Assembly: GCA_963817905.1 (NCBI GenBank)
Contig: CAWFPS010000003.1
Span: 1,116,001 to 1,180,000 of the forward strand
Direction: 5' to 3'
Origin: VRUE01 sp963817905
GTDB lineage: Bacteria > Actinomycetota > Thermoleophilia > Solirubrobacterales > 70-9
DNA: 64,000 bases
Positions 54,905 through 63,574 of this stretch are shown here, piece after piece. Below the pieces are notes generated by a model. It was not told the origin of the DNA. It made no database searches and saw only the letters and a list, made by a program, of their open reading frames with translations. The translations under genes and the position numbers were made by a program. The first letter of the stretch is position 1, and each line of letters opens with the position of its first letter.

Positions 54905-55236
54905 GGCGACCGCAGCGCCCGCTCCAAGGCGGGATCGCTCTGCTCCGGCCATTGCCCGGCGAGAACGGCGTCCAGCTCACCGGGCCGTGCCTCCCCCGCG
55001 GAGCCCGCCGTCCTCTCCCAGGCCCCGGCTGGATCGGCTCCGACCTCCCAGAGCGACCCCGGTCCCACACCAAGCGCCTGCGACAACCGCGCGATCGTGT
55101 TGAGATCGACCCGCGTCGCCCGACCGGCGAGGATCTTGCGCACCGTCTTCTGGTCGAGCCCGGCCTCCTCGGCGAGGCGCCGTGCACCCCATCCCCGCTG
55201 CGCAGCCAGCTCCTCGACCCGCCAGTAAATCGTCAT
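54901..55236 (-). CDS. Xre-type helix-turn-helix antitoxin
   Basis: The protein is 111 aa. An HTH of the Xre/Cro type occupies about residues 18-68 (ARRLAEEAGLDQKTVRKILAG, DLNTIARLSQALGVGPGSLWEV). The acidic C-terminal part (ELDAVLAGQWPEQSDPALERAL) likely contacts the toxin. It would bind its own promoter and neutralise the PIN protein encoded immediately downstream with a four-base overlap. Confidence 0.8.
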   Translation of the reverse strand: MTIYWRVEELAAQRGWGARRLAEEAGLDQKTVRKILAGRATRVDLNTIARLSQALGVGPGSLWEVGADPAGAWERTAGSAGEARPGELDAVLAGQWPEQSDPALERALRSP

Positions 55237-55297
55237 GGGAGCATCCTACCGAGACAGGAGGATGTTCACGAACCCCCCCTCGGCGGGTCGATTGCGT

Positions 55298-56008
55298 TTA
55301 GGTGGCGGCGAGTTCCTTTTGCTTCGCGCTCGCCCGGCGAACGTGGTCGCAGACTTCGCCGGGGGTGTCGGCGACGACGAGCAGCTCCCTGTCGGCCGCG
55401 GAGATCATGCCGTCGTCCTCGAGGCCGTGGTCGAGCCACTCGAGCAGGGGGGCCCAGTGCTGGGAGTCGACGAGGATGGTGGGGAAGTGCTTGATCCGGT
55501 GGGTTTGGATCAGGGTCAGGCTCTCGAACATCTCGTCGAGCGTGCCGAAGCCGCCGGGCATGATCACGAAGGCCCTCGCGTAGCGGACGAACATCAGCTT
55601 GCGGGCGAAGAAGTAGTGGAAGTGGAGCGCGCGATTCACGTAGGGGTTGGTGTGCTGCTCGTGCGGCAGCTCGATGTTGAGCCCGACCGAGAGGCCATCC
55701 GCCTCCGCCGCACCGCGGTTCGCCGCCTCCATCAGTCCCGGCCCGCCGCCGGTAATGACCGAGAAGCCGTGGCCGGCGAGACAGCCCGCGGTCTCGCGGC
55801 AGAGCTCGTACCAGCGATGGCCCTCCTCGATCCGCGCCGAGCCGAAAATCGAGACGCCATCATCGATGTCGCGCAGCGCCTCGAAGCCGCGCTCGATCTC
55901 GTCGTGGATCCGCCCGAGCCGCAGCTCGTCGCCCTCCTCGACGTCACAGGGGATGCGGAGCAGCAGCTCGTCGCGCTTCGCCCCCGCGCTGCCATTCGGA
56001 CTGGCCAA
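55298..56008 (-). CDS. LOG-family protein (TIGR00730, nucleotide 5'-monophosphate phosphoribohydrolase-like)
   Basis: The protein is 236 aa with the Rossmann-type LOG fold: SIFGSARIEEG, VITGGGPGLMEAANRGA and the signature VIMPGGFGTLDEMFESLTL (PGGxGTxxE). Relatives hydrolyse cytokinin riboside or other nucleoside monophosphates to base plus ribose phosphate. ATG 56008 is only 3 nt from the tRNA-Lys 3' end on the same strand. Confidence 0.9.
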   Translation of the reverse strand: MASPNGSAGAKRDELLLRIPCDVEEGDELRLGRIHDEIERGFEALRDIDDGVSIFGSARIEEGHRWYELCRETAGCLAGHGFSVITGGGPGLMEAANRGAAEADGLSVGLNIELPHEQHTNPYVNRALHFHYFFARKLMFVRYARAFVIMPGGFGTLDEMFESLTLIQTHRIKHFPTILVDSQHWAPLLEWLDHGLEDDGMISAADRELLVVADTPGEVCDHVRRASAKQKELAAT

Positions 56009-56010
56009 AG

Positions 56011-56084
56011 TGCCCCCGGCGGGATTCGAACCCGCGCCGCGCGGCTTAAAAGGCCGCCGCTCTAACCAACTGAGCTACGGGGGC
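56011..56084 (-). tRNA. tRNA-Lys (anticodon TTT)
   Basis: The minus strand folds as a complete cloverleaf: acceptor GCCCCCG/CGGGGGC, D-arm GCTCAGTTGGTTAGAGC, anticodon arm GCGGC-CTTTTAA-GCCGC (anticodon TTT), T-arm GCGGGTTCGAATCCCGC, discriminator A. The CCA end is not encoded. Confidence 0.96.
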
Positions 56085-56128
56085 GTGGCGGTCAATGGTA
56101 ATCGCGTGCCGGAGAGCCGGGGCTGCGG

Positions 56129-57100
56129 TCAGGAAAGTTCGGGCAGGCCCTGCTCGGGGGTCGAGGCCTCGGCGTGGGTACGGCGGGGGATGCGGCCCGC
56201 GCTGCGAGCGGCGTGCCCGGCCTCGACTCCGAGCCGCAGCGCGGTGGCCATCGCGAGCGGGTCGGCGGCGCCGAAGATCGAGCTGGCCGCCATCACGGCG
56301 TCGCAGCCCAGCTCCATCGCCAGCGCCGCGTCGGAGGCGGTGCCGATGCCGGCGTCGAGGACGACCGGGACCGCGGCGCGTTCGGCGATGATCGCGACGT
56401 TGTAGGGATTGCGAATACCAGCCCCGGAGCCGATCGGCGAGCCGAGCGGCATCACCGCGGCGCAACCGGCCTCCTCGAGGCGGCGGGCGAGGATCGGGTC
56501 GTCATTGGTGTAGGGGAGGACGGTGAAGCCCTCGCCGACCAGGGTCTCGGCGGCGGCGAGCAGCTCGACCGCGTCGGGGTAGAGGGTGCGGTCGTCGCCG
56601 ATCACCTCGAGCTTGATCCACTCGGTCTGGAAGGCCTCGCGGGCGAGCTTGGCGGTGCGGACGGCGTCGCGAGTGGTGTAGCAACCGGCCGTGTTGGGCA
56701 GGGCGAAGAGACCGAGGCGGTCGAGCACATCGAGGACCGAGCCCTTGGCCTCGGGGTCGATGCGGCGCAGGGCGACGGTGACGATCTCCGCGCCGGAAGC
56801 GAGCAGGGCCTGCTCCATCTGCTCCAGCGAGCGGAAGCCGCCGGTGCCGGCGATCAGGCGCGAGGCCCATGCCCGGCCGCCCAACTCCCAGCCCTCGGCC
56901 CCGCCCTGGATCGCGGCGAGGACCTCGACCTTGCTGCCCTCGGCCAGCGGAGTCGAGTCCCACTCGGCCCGGGGCGCTACCTCGCCGTCGAGGGCAACGG
57001 CGACCCCACGCGCATCGGCGGCCCCCGCGCTGCGCGCCGCATCGGCGAGGCTGGCGCCGTCGGCCAGATCGCACGGCTCGCCGTTCAGCTCGATCCTCAT
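56129..57100 (-). CDS. thiG: ThiS-ThiG fusion (sulfur carrier plus thiazole synthase)
   Basis: The protein is 323 aa. Residues 1-67 are a ThiS-like ubiquitin fold (MRIELNGEPCDLADGASLADA, ending VLAAIQGG). From about 70 on it is ThiG (WELGGRAWASRLIAGTGGF), with the Schiff-base lysine in EWIKLEVIGDD and VMPLGSPIGSGAGIRNP. ThiS normally needs a free C-terminal Gly-Gly to carry sulfur; here the GG is internal, so processing or a separate ThiS would be needed. ATG 57100 overlaps the thiO stop (ATGA). Confidence 0.9.
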   Translation of the reverse strand: MRIELNGEPCDLADGASLADAARSAGAADARGVAVALDGEVAPRAEWDSTPLAEGSKVEVLAAIQGGAEGWELGGRAWASRLIAGTGGFRSLEQMEQALLASGAEIVTVALRRIDPEAKGSVLDVLDRLGLFALPNTAGCYTTRDAVRTAKLAREAFQTEWIKLEVIGDDRTLYPDAVELLAAAETLVGEGFTVLPYTNDDPILARRLEEAGCAAVMPLGSPIGSGAGIRNPYNVAIIAERAAVPVVLDAGIGTASDAALAMELGCDAVMAASSIFGAADPLAMATALRLGVEAGHAARSAGRIPRRTHAEASTPEQGLPELS

Positions 57101-58194
57101 CCCCCCACCTCCACGCCGGCGAGCAGGTCGGCCACGGCCTCCGCGGTATGGGGCGCGAGGAGGATGCCGTTGCGATAGTGGCCGCAGGCGAGGACGAGAC
57201 CGTCGAGACCGCCGCGGCCGACCAGCGGCAGGTTGTCGGGAGTGCCGGGACGCAGTCCCGCCATCGCCTCGACCAGCTCCATCTCGGCGACATCGGGAAG
57301 CAGGCGGTAGGCCTCACGCAGCAGCTCGTGGACTCCGCCTGCGGTGACCGTTGTGTCGAAGCCGCGCTCCTCGGTGGTCGCGCCGACGACCAGGCGGCCG
57401 TCGGGCCGGGGCACCAGGTAGACGCGCTCGGAGGCGACGATCCGCTCGCACGGCGCCTCGCCCTCGAGCGAGCGCAGGGTGAGGATCTGGCCCTTGACCG
57501 GGCGCACCGGGGGGCGGGCGGCCTCGGGCAGCCAGGCGGCCTCCCCCGCCCAGGCACCGCTGGCGAGCACCACGTGCCCGGCGCGCAGCTCCTCGCCGCC
57601 GGCCAGGCGCACGCCCTCGATCCGCTCGCCGGCGACCAGCGACCCCTCGACCTCGACCCCCCCACGAACCTCGACGCCGGCCCTCGCCAGCGCCGCCAGC
57701 AATGCCGCGGTCATCCGGCGCGGGTCGATCGCCGCCTCATCGGGCGCGTGGACGCCGCCGTTGAACGAGGGCGTCAGTCCCGGCTCCAGCTCACGGCAGC
57801 GGCGCGGCGGCAGCCACTCGGCGCCGAGCCCGAGCGAGCGTTGCAGGTCATGGACCCGACGCAGCTCGGCCGCCTCGTCGCGGTCGAGGGCGATGTGCAG
57901 GGCGCCGTCGCGCGCGTAGCCGGTGCTCAACTCGCTCGCCGCCTCGAGCTCGGCGACGAAATCCGGGTAGCGCTCGGCCGCGGCCAGCGTCATCTTCAGC
58001 AGCTCCGGCTCGCCGAATGCCAGCTCGCCGATCGGGGCCAGCATCCCGGCGGCGACGCGGGTGGCACCCGCCGGGGGCTCGGCGCGGTCAAGGACGAGCG
58101 TGCTCGCACCGCGCTGGGCGAGGCGCCAGGCGCAGCAGAGACCGACGACTCCGCCGCCCACGACCACCGCGTCATTACTGCCTCTGTCGCTCAA
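57097..58194 (-). CDS. thiO: Glycine oxidase ThiO
   Basis: FAD enzyme oxidising glycine to the iminoacetate used by ThiG. The protein is 365 aa from TTG 58194: NDAVVVGGGVVGLCCAWRLAQRG (FAD-binding GxGxxG), TRVAAGMLAPIGELAFGE, RPVKGQILTLRS and CGHYRNGILLAPHTAEAV at the C-terminus. TTG is chosen because GGAGG sits 8 nt upstream, right at the 3' edge of the TPP riboswitch; the ATG at 58212 lies inside the aptamer and would be wrong. Confidence 0.9.
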   Translation of the reverse strand: MSDRGSNDAVVVGGGVVGLCCAWRLAQRGASTLVLDRAEPPAGATRVAAGMLAPIGELAFGEPELLKMTLAAAERYPDFVAELEAASELSTGYARDGALHIALDRDEAAELRRVHDLQRSLGLGAEWLPPRRCRELEPGLTPSFNGGVHAPDEAAIDPRRMTAALLAALARAGVEVRGGVEVEGSLVAGERIEGVRLAGGEELRAGHVVLASGAWAGEAAWLPEAARPPVRPVKGQILTLRSLEGEAPCERIVASERVYLVPRPDGRLVVGATTEERGFDTTVTAGGVHELLREAYRLLPDVAEMELVEAMAGLRPGTPDNLPLVGRGGLDGLVLACGHYRNGILLAPHTAEAVADLLAGVEVGG

Positions 58195-58199
58195 GCTTG

Positions 58200-58290
58200 C
58201 CTCCGCCGGCATTACCCGGATCAGGTCCAGACGGTCGGTGGCCTCGCTGCCACCCTCTCAGCCCTCTCGGACTCCCGTACCCCACCGATG
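58200..58290 (-). promoter_or_regulatory. TPP riboswitch (THI element)
   Basis: Read on the minus strand: GGGGTACGGGAGTCC, then GGGCTGAGAGGGTGGCA, a variable arm, and GACCTGATCCGGGTAATGCC, the CTGAGA and ACCTGATCxxGxTAATxCxxGC cores of the thiamine pyrophosphate aptamer. It ends in the GGAGG of thiO, so ligand binding can hide the ribosome site (translational control). No separate terminator is visible. Confidence 0.93.
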
Positions 58291-58320
58291 CTACCCCCTG
58301 CCTACCGCCACCACCCGTCT

Positions 58321-58368
58321 GCGTGCCTGACTTTTTGCGTCACATTGGACGGACAAAGTCAGGCACGC
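58321..58368. repeat. 14-bp inverted repeat upstream of thiE
   Basis: GCGTGCCTGACTTT (58321-58334) and AAAGTCAGGCACGC (58355-58368), perfectly complementary with a 20-nt loop, in the divergent gap between the TPP riboswitch and thiE. It could be a hairpin in the thiE leader or an operator. Confidence 0.7.
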
Positions 58369-58391
58369 CCCTACGGCGGGATAATCAGCGG

Positions 58392-59078
58392 GTGAGCTTG
58401 GCACCACCAGAGGGCGAGGGGCCGCTGCGGCGCGAGCGGCTGCGCACGGCGCGGCTCTACTTTTGCTGCGACGCTCGGCCGGGAGGCGAAGATCCGCAGG
58501 TGGTACTCGATGCGGCATTGCGCGGCGGCGTCGACATCGTGCAGCTGCGGGAGAAGACGCTGCCGCGACGGGAGATCGAGCGGGTCGCCCAGACCTTCCG
58601 TCGCCTCTGCGACAACCACAGCGCGCTGTTCATCGTCAACGACGATCCCGACCTGGCGCGCTCCTGCGACGCCGACGGGGTCCACGTCGGGCAGGACGAC
58701 ATGGACGCCGCCGACGTCCGCGCCGCGGTCGGCCCCGACGCGATCGTCGGCCTCTCCACCCACTCCGAGCAGCAGATGGCCGCGAGCGCGGATGCGCCCG
58801 TCGACTACATAAGCGCGGGACCCATCTGGGAGACGCCGACAAAGGCCGGGCGGCCTGCGGTCGGCCTCGGGCTGATCTCGCACGCCGCCGCGAGCGCCCC
58901 GCATCCCTTCTTCGCGATCGGCGGCATCGACGCGACGAATGCGGCGCAGGTGGTCGCCGCGGGCGCCCAGCGGCTCTGCGTCGTGCGGGCGATTCGCGAC
59001 GCCGCCGACCCCACGGCCGCGGCCGAAGAGCTGCGCGGCGCCCTCGCCCCGCTCGGGGAGGCCGCCCCCGGTGGCTGA
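58392..59078 (+). CDS. thiE: Thiamine-phosphate synthase
   Basis: Joins thiazole phosphate and HMP pyrophosphate. The protein is 228 aa from GTG 58392. TIM-barrel motifs: DIVQLREKTLPRREI, LFIVNDDPDLA, GVHVGQDDMDAADVR, ISAGPIWETPTKAGRP and FAIGGIDATNAAQV. There is a short N-terminal extension before the barrel (ARLYFCCDARPG). It is divergent from thiO, whose riboswitch does not control it. The next gene begins 8 nt before its stop. Confidence 0.93.
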   Translation: MSLAPPEGEGPLRRERLRTARLYFCCDARPGGEDPQVVLDAALRGGVDIVQLREKTLPRREIERVAQTFRRLCDNHSALFIVNDDPDLARSCDADGVHVGQDDMDAADVRAAVGPDAIVGLSTHSEQQMAASADAPVDYISAGPIWETPTKAGRPAVGLGLISHAAASAPHPFFAIGGIDATNAAQVVAAGAQRLCVVRAIRDAADPTAAAEELRGALAPLGEAAPGG

Positions 59079-59568
59079 GCACCCGCGCAAGCGCAAGCAG
59101 CGCGGCGCCTCCCCCACCCCGCGCGAGCGGCTGGAGCGCGGCTACGCGCGAGCCGAGGAGCGCAACCAGGAGGCGCGGGAAGCACTCGACCCGCTGGCGG
59201 TGGGCGAGCGACCGCTGGTGGTGACGATCGGCGCCATCGTCTCCACCCTGATCGTGCTCTCGATCGCGATCGGCTACCTGGCCGGCGGCGAGGTGAACGG
59301 CGAGAAACCGCGATTCGTCCAGGTTCTCGCGCCGGCCCTGCTGATGGGACTGATGGCCTGGGGCATGTGGCGCGCCCGCTACTGGGCCGTGCTCGGCTTC
59401 CAGCTGATCCTCGTCTTCCTCATCTTCAGCGCCGTCTACGGCCTGGCGCTGCAGGTGGCGACCGTGGCCCAGGTCCTCGCCACGCTCGGCCTGCTCGCGG
59501 TCTCCGGCACCTTCTTCTTCTTCATGGTCAAGGCGATGGCGCGGATTCAGATGCCAAGTCGCAACTGA
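59071..59568 (+). CDS. Small multi-pass membrane protein
   Basis: The protein is 165 aa from GTG 59071, overlapping the thiE end by 8 nt. A basic, helical cytoplasmic N-terminus (KRKQRGASPTPRERLERGYARAEERN) is followed by four membrane helices (about 48-70, 83-99, 103-128, 131-153). No catalytic motif or family is recognised. The overlap puts it in one transcript with thiE; this type of protein is common next to it in related genomes, though that is from general memory, not shown here. Confidence 0.65.
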   Translation: MAEHPRKRKQRGASPTPRERLERGYARAEERNQEAREALDPLAVGERPLVVTIGAIVSTLIVLSIAIGYLAGGEVNGEKPRFVQVLAPALLMGLMAWGMWRARYWAVLGFQLILVFLIFSAVYGLALQVATVAQVLATLGLLAVSGTFFFFMVKAMARIQMPSRN

Positions 59569-59581
59569 GCGACGTTCCGTT

Positions 59582-59624
59582 CCCCTGTTCCTTTGCCGCG
59601 AATACAGCAGCGAAGGAACAGGGG
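59582..59624. terminator. Hairpin between membrane protein and lpdA
   Basis: CCCCTGTTCCTTTGC (59582-59596) pairs with GCGAAGGAACAGGGG (59610-59624), 15-bp arms with one G-T pair and a 13-nt loop. It lies 14 nt after the upstream stop; terminator or leader hairpin. Confidence 0.6.
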
Positions 59625-59657
59625 GGCGGAGTTTCGCGGTTCTATAGGCTCAGGCGC

Positions 59658-61025
59658 GTGGCAGATTCTTTCGATGTGATCGTCATCGGCGGGGGCCCGG
59701 GCGGCTATGTGGCCGCGATCCGCGCCGCCCAGCTGGGCAAGAAAACCGCTGTGGTCGAGCGCGACAAGGCCGGCGGCCGCTGCCTCAACTACGCCTGCAT
59801 CCCGGCCAAGACCGTGCTGCGCACGGCCGAGATCTACGAGCAGGCGCGCGAGGGGGCGGAGCTCGGCGTCATCGCCAAGGACGTCTCAATCGACTGGGAG
59901 GCGCTGGGCAAGCGCCGTGCCTCGGTTTCCGAGTCGCTGTCCAGCGGCGTCAAGATGCTCTGGGACAAGAACAAGATCGCGACGCTCGAGGGCGAGGGCT
60001 CGCTGACGCCCGAGGCCAACGTCAAGGTCGGCGACGAGGTCTACGAGGCGGGCACGGTCATCGTGGCCACGGGCTCCGTCGCGCTGCCGATCCCTGGGGT
60101 CGAGTTCGGCGGGCGCGTCGTCGACACCTGGGGCGCCTGGTCGCTGCCCGAGCAACCGAAGAAGATCGCCGTCGCCGGCGCCGGCGCGTCGGGGTGTGAG
60201 ATCGCTTCCGCCTACGGGCGATTCGGCACCGAGGTGGTGCTGATCGAGATGCTCGACCAGATCCTCCCGGCCGAGGACAAGGACATGGCCCGGGTGGTCG
60301 AGCGCGCCTTCAAGAAGCAGAACATCACGATCTCGACCGGCACTCCGGTCAAAGACGTCGAGGCGGGCGATAGCTCGGTCAAGCTCAGCTACGGCGGCGA
60401 GACGATCGAGGTCGACTACCTCTGCATCGCCGGCGGGCGGGGACCCGACGTCGACGGCCTCGGGCTGGACGACGCCGGGGTCGAGCTGACCGAGAAGGGC
60501 AAGGTCAAGGTCGACCCCTACCAGCGCACCTCAAACCCGAAGGTCTACGCGATCGGCGACCTGGTCAATGCCAAGGCACTCGCCCACAAGGCCTCCGAGG
60601 AGGGCGTCGTCGCCGCCGAGCACGCGGCCGGCGAGGCCGCCCACCCGGTCGACCAGAACCTTGTCGCTGGAGCCACCTTCTGCCACCCGCAGGTCGCCAG
60701 CGTCGGCCTCACCGAGGCGGCGGCGAAGGAGGCCGGGCACGACGTCAAGGTCGGCAAGCAGAAGCTAGGCGGCGTCGGCGGGGCCACCGTCTACGACGAC
60801 AAAGACGGCCTGGTCAAGCTCGTCGTCGACTCCAAGTACGGCGAGATCCTCGGCGCCCACATCGTCGGCAACCGCGCCTGCGACATGATCGCCGAGCTGG
60901 TCGCGACGATGGCGCTGGAGGGCGGCTATCAGGAGCTGGCCCAGATCGTCCACCCCCACCCGACGATCTCCGAGGCGATTCCGGAAGCGGCGCGCGCGGT
61001 CGAGCGCTGGGCGATCCACGCCTGA
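59658..61025 (+). CDS. lpdA: Dihydrolipoyl dehydrogenase
   Basis: FAD enzyme reoxidising the lipoyl arm of 2-oxoacid dehydrogenases. The protein is 455 aa from GTG 59658: DVIVIGGGPGGYVAAIRAAQLG, active disulfide GGRCLNYACIPAK (Cys-x4-Cys; the usual wording is TCLNxGCIPSK), PKKIAVAGAGASGCEIA for NAD, and the C-terminal His-Glu pair in IVHPHPTISEAIPEA. It probably serves the E1 subunits encoded at 62384-64000. Confidence 0.92.
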   Translation: MADSFDVIVIGGGPGGYVAAIRAAQLGKKTAVVERDKAGGRCLNYACIPAKTVLRTAEIYEQAREGAELGVIAKDVSIDWEALGKRRASVSESLSSGVKMLWDKNKIATLEGEGSLTPEANVKVGDEVYEAGTVIVATGSVALPIPGVEFGGRVVDTWGAWSLPEQPKKIAVAGAGASGCEIASAYGRFGTEVVLIEMLDQILPAEDKDMARVVERAFKKQNITISTGTPVKDVEAGDSSVKLSYGGETIEVDYLCIAGGRGPDVDGLGLDDAGVELTEKGKVKVDPYQRTSNPKVYAIGDLVNAKALAHKASEEGVVAAEHAAGEAAHPVDQNLVAGATFCHPQVASVGLTEAAAKEAGHDVKVGKQKLGGVGGATVYDDKDGLVKLVVDSKYGEILGAHIVGNRACDMIAELVATMALEGGYQELAQIVHPHPTISEAIPEAARAVERWAIHA

Positions 61026-61037
61026 GCTGGGCGAGCC

Positions 61038-61460
61038 TCAGCCGTCGCTTGGCGGCAACTCGATCGTCTCGATGTCCAACTCGGCGGCGACGGCGAGCAC
61101 ATCGGAATCTGAGGAAGCGATTTTGTCGGCGGGCCTGGCCGCGGCGAGGAGAACAGCGTCGGCGAGCGAGATTCGACATTTGGAGCGGTGATAGCGCGCT
61201 GCCCGCAGTTCCCCGGCCCGTCCGGCAAGGCCGGAGTCCACCGGTATGCAAGTGATGGGACCATCGAACATCGGCTCGACCAGCTCCCTCATCCGCGCAG
61301 GTGCAAACCCCTTCCGGCGGATTCCGACGTCGAAGACCTCGGCGACGTTCGCTCCCGTCATCGCGGCCCTCCCTTCACGCAGGATTGACAACACGCGATC
61401 CATCGCCGGCTCGCCATGCAGCATCGCGAGCAGAGCGTTGGCATCCAGGATGACCCTCAT
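61038..61460 (-). CDS. VapC-like PIN-domain toxin
   Basis: The protein is 140 aa. PIN acidic residues: RVILDANALLAMLHGE (Asp), GANVAEVFDV (Glu), CRISLADAVLLAAA (Asp) and IASSDSDVLAVA (Asp). It is predicted to be an RNase toxin. ATG 61460 overlaps the antitoxin TGA (ATGA). Complete and without frameshift. Confidence 0.88.
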   Translation of the reverse strand: MRVILDANALLAMLHGEPAMDRVLSILREGRAAMTGANVAEVFDVGIRRKGFAPARMRELVEPMFDGPITCIPVDSGLAGRAGELRAARYHRSKCRISLADAVLLAAARPADKIASSDSDVLAVAAELDIETIELPPSDG

Positions 61461-61729
61461 GGGCCGTACTTGCGCTCTTCGATTTCCCGTTCGGCTTCGC
61501 GCTCTTCTCGACGGATCGTCTCCAGCCCCGGCCCGCGCCCTTCGCCCGCGAACGCCCCGGCGGCGGCCGCGATCGGGTCGTCGGGAACGGGCTTGAGAAC
61601 GATCTCCCCGCCGCGGTCTTCCAGCGTCAACGAGGTCGTCCCCCAGCGCTTGCGGATCGGCGCCGGGATCGAGACCTGGCCACCCTTGCTGATTTTCATG
61701 CGTTTCTTCATGAGCATTGAAATTACCAT
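61457..61729 (-). CDS. AbrB/SpoVT-family antitoxin
   Basis: About 90 aa. The swapped-hairpin AbrB domain is MKISKGGQVSIPAPIRKRWGTTSLTLEDRGGEIVLKP. The C-terminal tail (ETIRREEREAEREIEERKYGP) is charged and helical and would wrap the toxin. ATG 61729 is preferred because GAGG lies about 7 nt upstream; ATG 61741 or 61699 are alternatives. It forms a VapBC-like module with the downstream PIN gene. Confidence 0.85.
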   Translation of the reverse strand: MVISMLMKKRMKISKGGQVSIPAPIRKRWGTTSLTLEDRGGEIVLKPVPDDPIAAAAGAFAGEGRGPGLETIRREEREAEREIEERKYGP

Positions 61730-61776
61730 GAGATACCTCACTCCTGGGCTCGTTCATGCCCGCATAAGGTCTGGAC

Positions 61777-62373
61777 GTGGCGGATCTCTCCCCCCCTGTG
61801 ACGTTTTTCTTCGACCTCGGCTCGCCCTACGCGTACCTGACCGCCGAGCGGGTCAGCGCCTTGTTCGCCGAGGCCGGCCTGGAGCAGCCGGAGTGGCAGC
61901 CGATCCTGCTCGGCGGGCTGTTCCAGGCCCTGGGTCGGGATTCCTGGGGCAACGGCCCCGAGCGGGAGGCGGGAATGGCCGAGGTCGAGCGGCGGGCCGC
62001 CGGGTACCGGCTGCCGCCACTTGCCTGGCCCGAGCCCTGGCCGGGCAACATGCTGATGGCGATGCGAGCGGCGACCTTCGCCAAGCAGACCGGGCGTACC
62101 GTCTCCTTCGCCCTCGCTGCCTTTCGCCAGGCCTTCGCCGCCGGGCGCGACCTGAGCGAGGCCGACAACGTCCTGATTGCCGCCGCCGCCTGCGAGCTGC
62201 ACCCCAACGCCCTGCTCAAGGCGGTCGAGACCGAAGCGGTCAAGGGCGGGCTGCGGGCGGCCACCGACCGCGCCGCCGAGCTGGGCATCAGCGGCGTCCC
62301 CTCGCTGCTCGTCGGCGAGGAGGTCTTCTGGGGGGACGACCGGGTCGAGGAGGCGGTCGCCGCCGCTAGCTAA
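61777..62373 (+). CDS. 2-hydroxychromene-2-carboxylate isomerase/DsbA-like protein
   Basis: The protein is 198 aa from GTG 61777. Thioredoxin-fold HCCA/DsbA family: VTFFFDLGSPYAYLTAERV at the N-terminus (Ser-Pro in place of CxxC), WPGNMLMAMRAATFAKQTGR in the helical insert and GISGVPSLLVGEEVFWGDDRVEE at the C-terminus with its cis-proline. It is a glutathione- or thiol-dependent isomerase or reductase. pdhA follows after 10 nt. Confidence 0.85.
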   Translation: MADLSPPVTFFFDLGSPYAYLTAERVSALFAEAGLEQPEWQPILLGGLFQALGRDSWGNGPEREAGMAEVERRAAGYRLPPLAWPEPWPGNMLMAMRAATFAKQTGRTVSFALAAFRQAFAAGRDLSEADNVLIAAAACELHPNALLKAVETEAVKGGLRAATDRAAELGISGVPSLLVGEEVFWGDDRVEEAVAAAS

Positions 62374-62383
62374 GGTGGCCTCA

Positions 62384-63574
62384 ATGGCAGATTTGCCTGA
62401 CGCCACCACCTCCTATGAGCTGCTCGCCAAGATGGCGCTGATCCGCCGTTTCGAGGAGGAGGCCGGGCGCCAGTACCAGCGGGCCAAAGCGGGGGGCTTC
62501 CTCCACCTCGCGATCGGCGAGGAGGCGACGATCGCCGGCACCGCCTCGGTGATGCGCGACGAGGATTACCTGATCGGCACCTACCGCACCCACGGCCACG
62601 CGATCGCCCGCGGCACCGAGCCCAAGCACGTGATGGCCGAGCTCTTCGGGCGCGTCGACGGGACCAGCGGCGGGCGCGGCGGCTCGATGCATATCTTCGA
62701 CGCCGAGCACCGCTTCATGGGCGGCTACGGGATCGTCGGCGGCAACCTGCCGATCGCCGCCGGCCTGGCCCTCTCCGCCGACTTCAAGGGCGAAGACGCG
62801 GTCACCGTCTGCATGTTCGGCGACGGCGCGTCCAACGCCGGCAACTTCGGCGAGACGATGAACCTGGCGGCGCTGTGGAGCCTGCCGATCCTCTTCCTGG
62901 TCGAGAACAACCTCTACGGGATGGGCACCTCGGTCGAGCGCCACTCGGCCCAGACCGACCTCTCCAAGAAGGCCGAGGGCTACGGAATCCCCGGCAAGCG
63001 GATCGACGGCATGGATGTGCTGGCCGTGCGCGAGGCGGTCGCGGAGGGGATCCGGCTGGCCCGGGAGGAGCGGCGGCCGACCCTGATCGAGGTGATCACC
63101 TACCGCTACCGCGGCCACTCCGCCGCCGACCCGGAGGTCTACCGCGAGCGCGAGGAGGTCGAGGAGTGGCGCGAGAAGGACCCGATCGAGAGCTTCGCGC
63201 GGCGCTGCATCGAGGCCGGGGTGCTGGGCGAGCGCGAGCTGGCCGAGGTGCGCGAGAAGGCGGAGGCGACGGTGCTGGCGGCGGTCGAGTTCGCCGAGGC
63301 CTCGCCCGAGCCGGCGCTCGACACGCTGTATGAGCGGCTCTACGTGCTCGACAGCGCCGCCGCCTGGTACGCGGTCGACGAGCGCAGCCCCGAGCCGCAC
63401 CGAGGCGAGCACGAGGAAAAAATGCCGGCCGCGGCGCGCGAGCTGGCCGAGGCGGGCGCCGCCTACGCCGGGCGCGACGACGGCGACTCGCGTCCCAACC
63501 CGGCGACGCACGGCGACGCCCAGGAGGGCGTCGAGCCCGAGGTCGCCGACGAGGTCGAGGAGGGGGCGGGCTGA
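62384..63574 (+). CDS. pdhA: 2-oxoacid (pyruvate) dehydrogenase E1 alpha subunit
   Basis: TPP-dependent decarboxylase subunit. The protein is 396 aa: LIRRFEEEAGRQYQRAKAGGFLH, YRTHGHAIARG, GGRGGSMHIFD and the TPP motif GDGASNAGNFGETMNLA...VENN (about 145-175). After the core, an additional about 75-residue acidic C-terminal tail (GEHEEKMPAAARELAEAGAAY) is present. Its TGA overlaps the pdhB ATG (TGATG). The substrate may be pyruvate, acetoin or branched-chain oxoacids. Confidence 0.92.
   Translation: MADLPDATTSYELLAKMALIRRFEEEAGRQYQRAKAGGFLHLAIGEEATIAGTASVMRDEDYLIGTYRTHGHAIARGTEPKHVMAELFGRVDGTSGGRGGSMHIFDAEHRFMGGYGIVGGNLPIAAGLALSADFKGEDAVTVCMFGDGASNAGNFGETMNLAALWSLPILFLVENNLYGMGTSVERHSAQTDLSKKAEGYGIPGKRIDGMDVLAVREAVAEGIRLAREERRPTLIEVITYRYRGHSAADPEVYREREEVEEWREKDPIESFARRCIEAGVLGERELAEVREKAEATVLAAVEFAEASPEPALDTLYERLYVLDSAAAWYAVDERSPEPHRGEHEEKMPAAARELAEAGAAYAGRDDGDSRPNPATHGDAQEGVEPEVADEVEEGAG

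Noticed and set aside
58195..58212. ATG 58212 as the thiO start
   Set aside because: It lies within the conserved GTAATGCC core of the TPP aptamer; TTG 58194 has a proper ribosome site.
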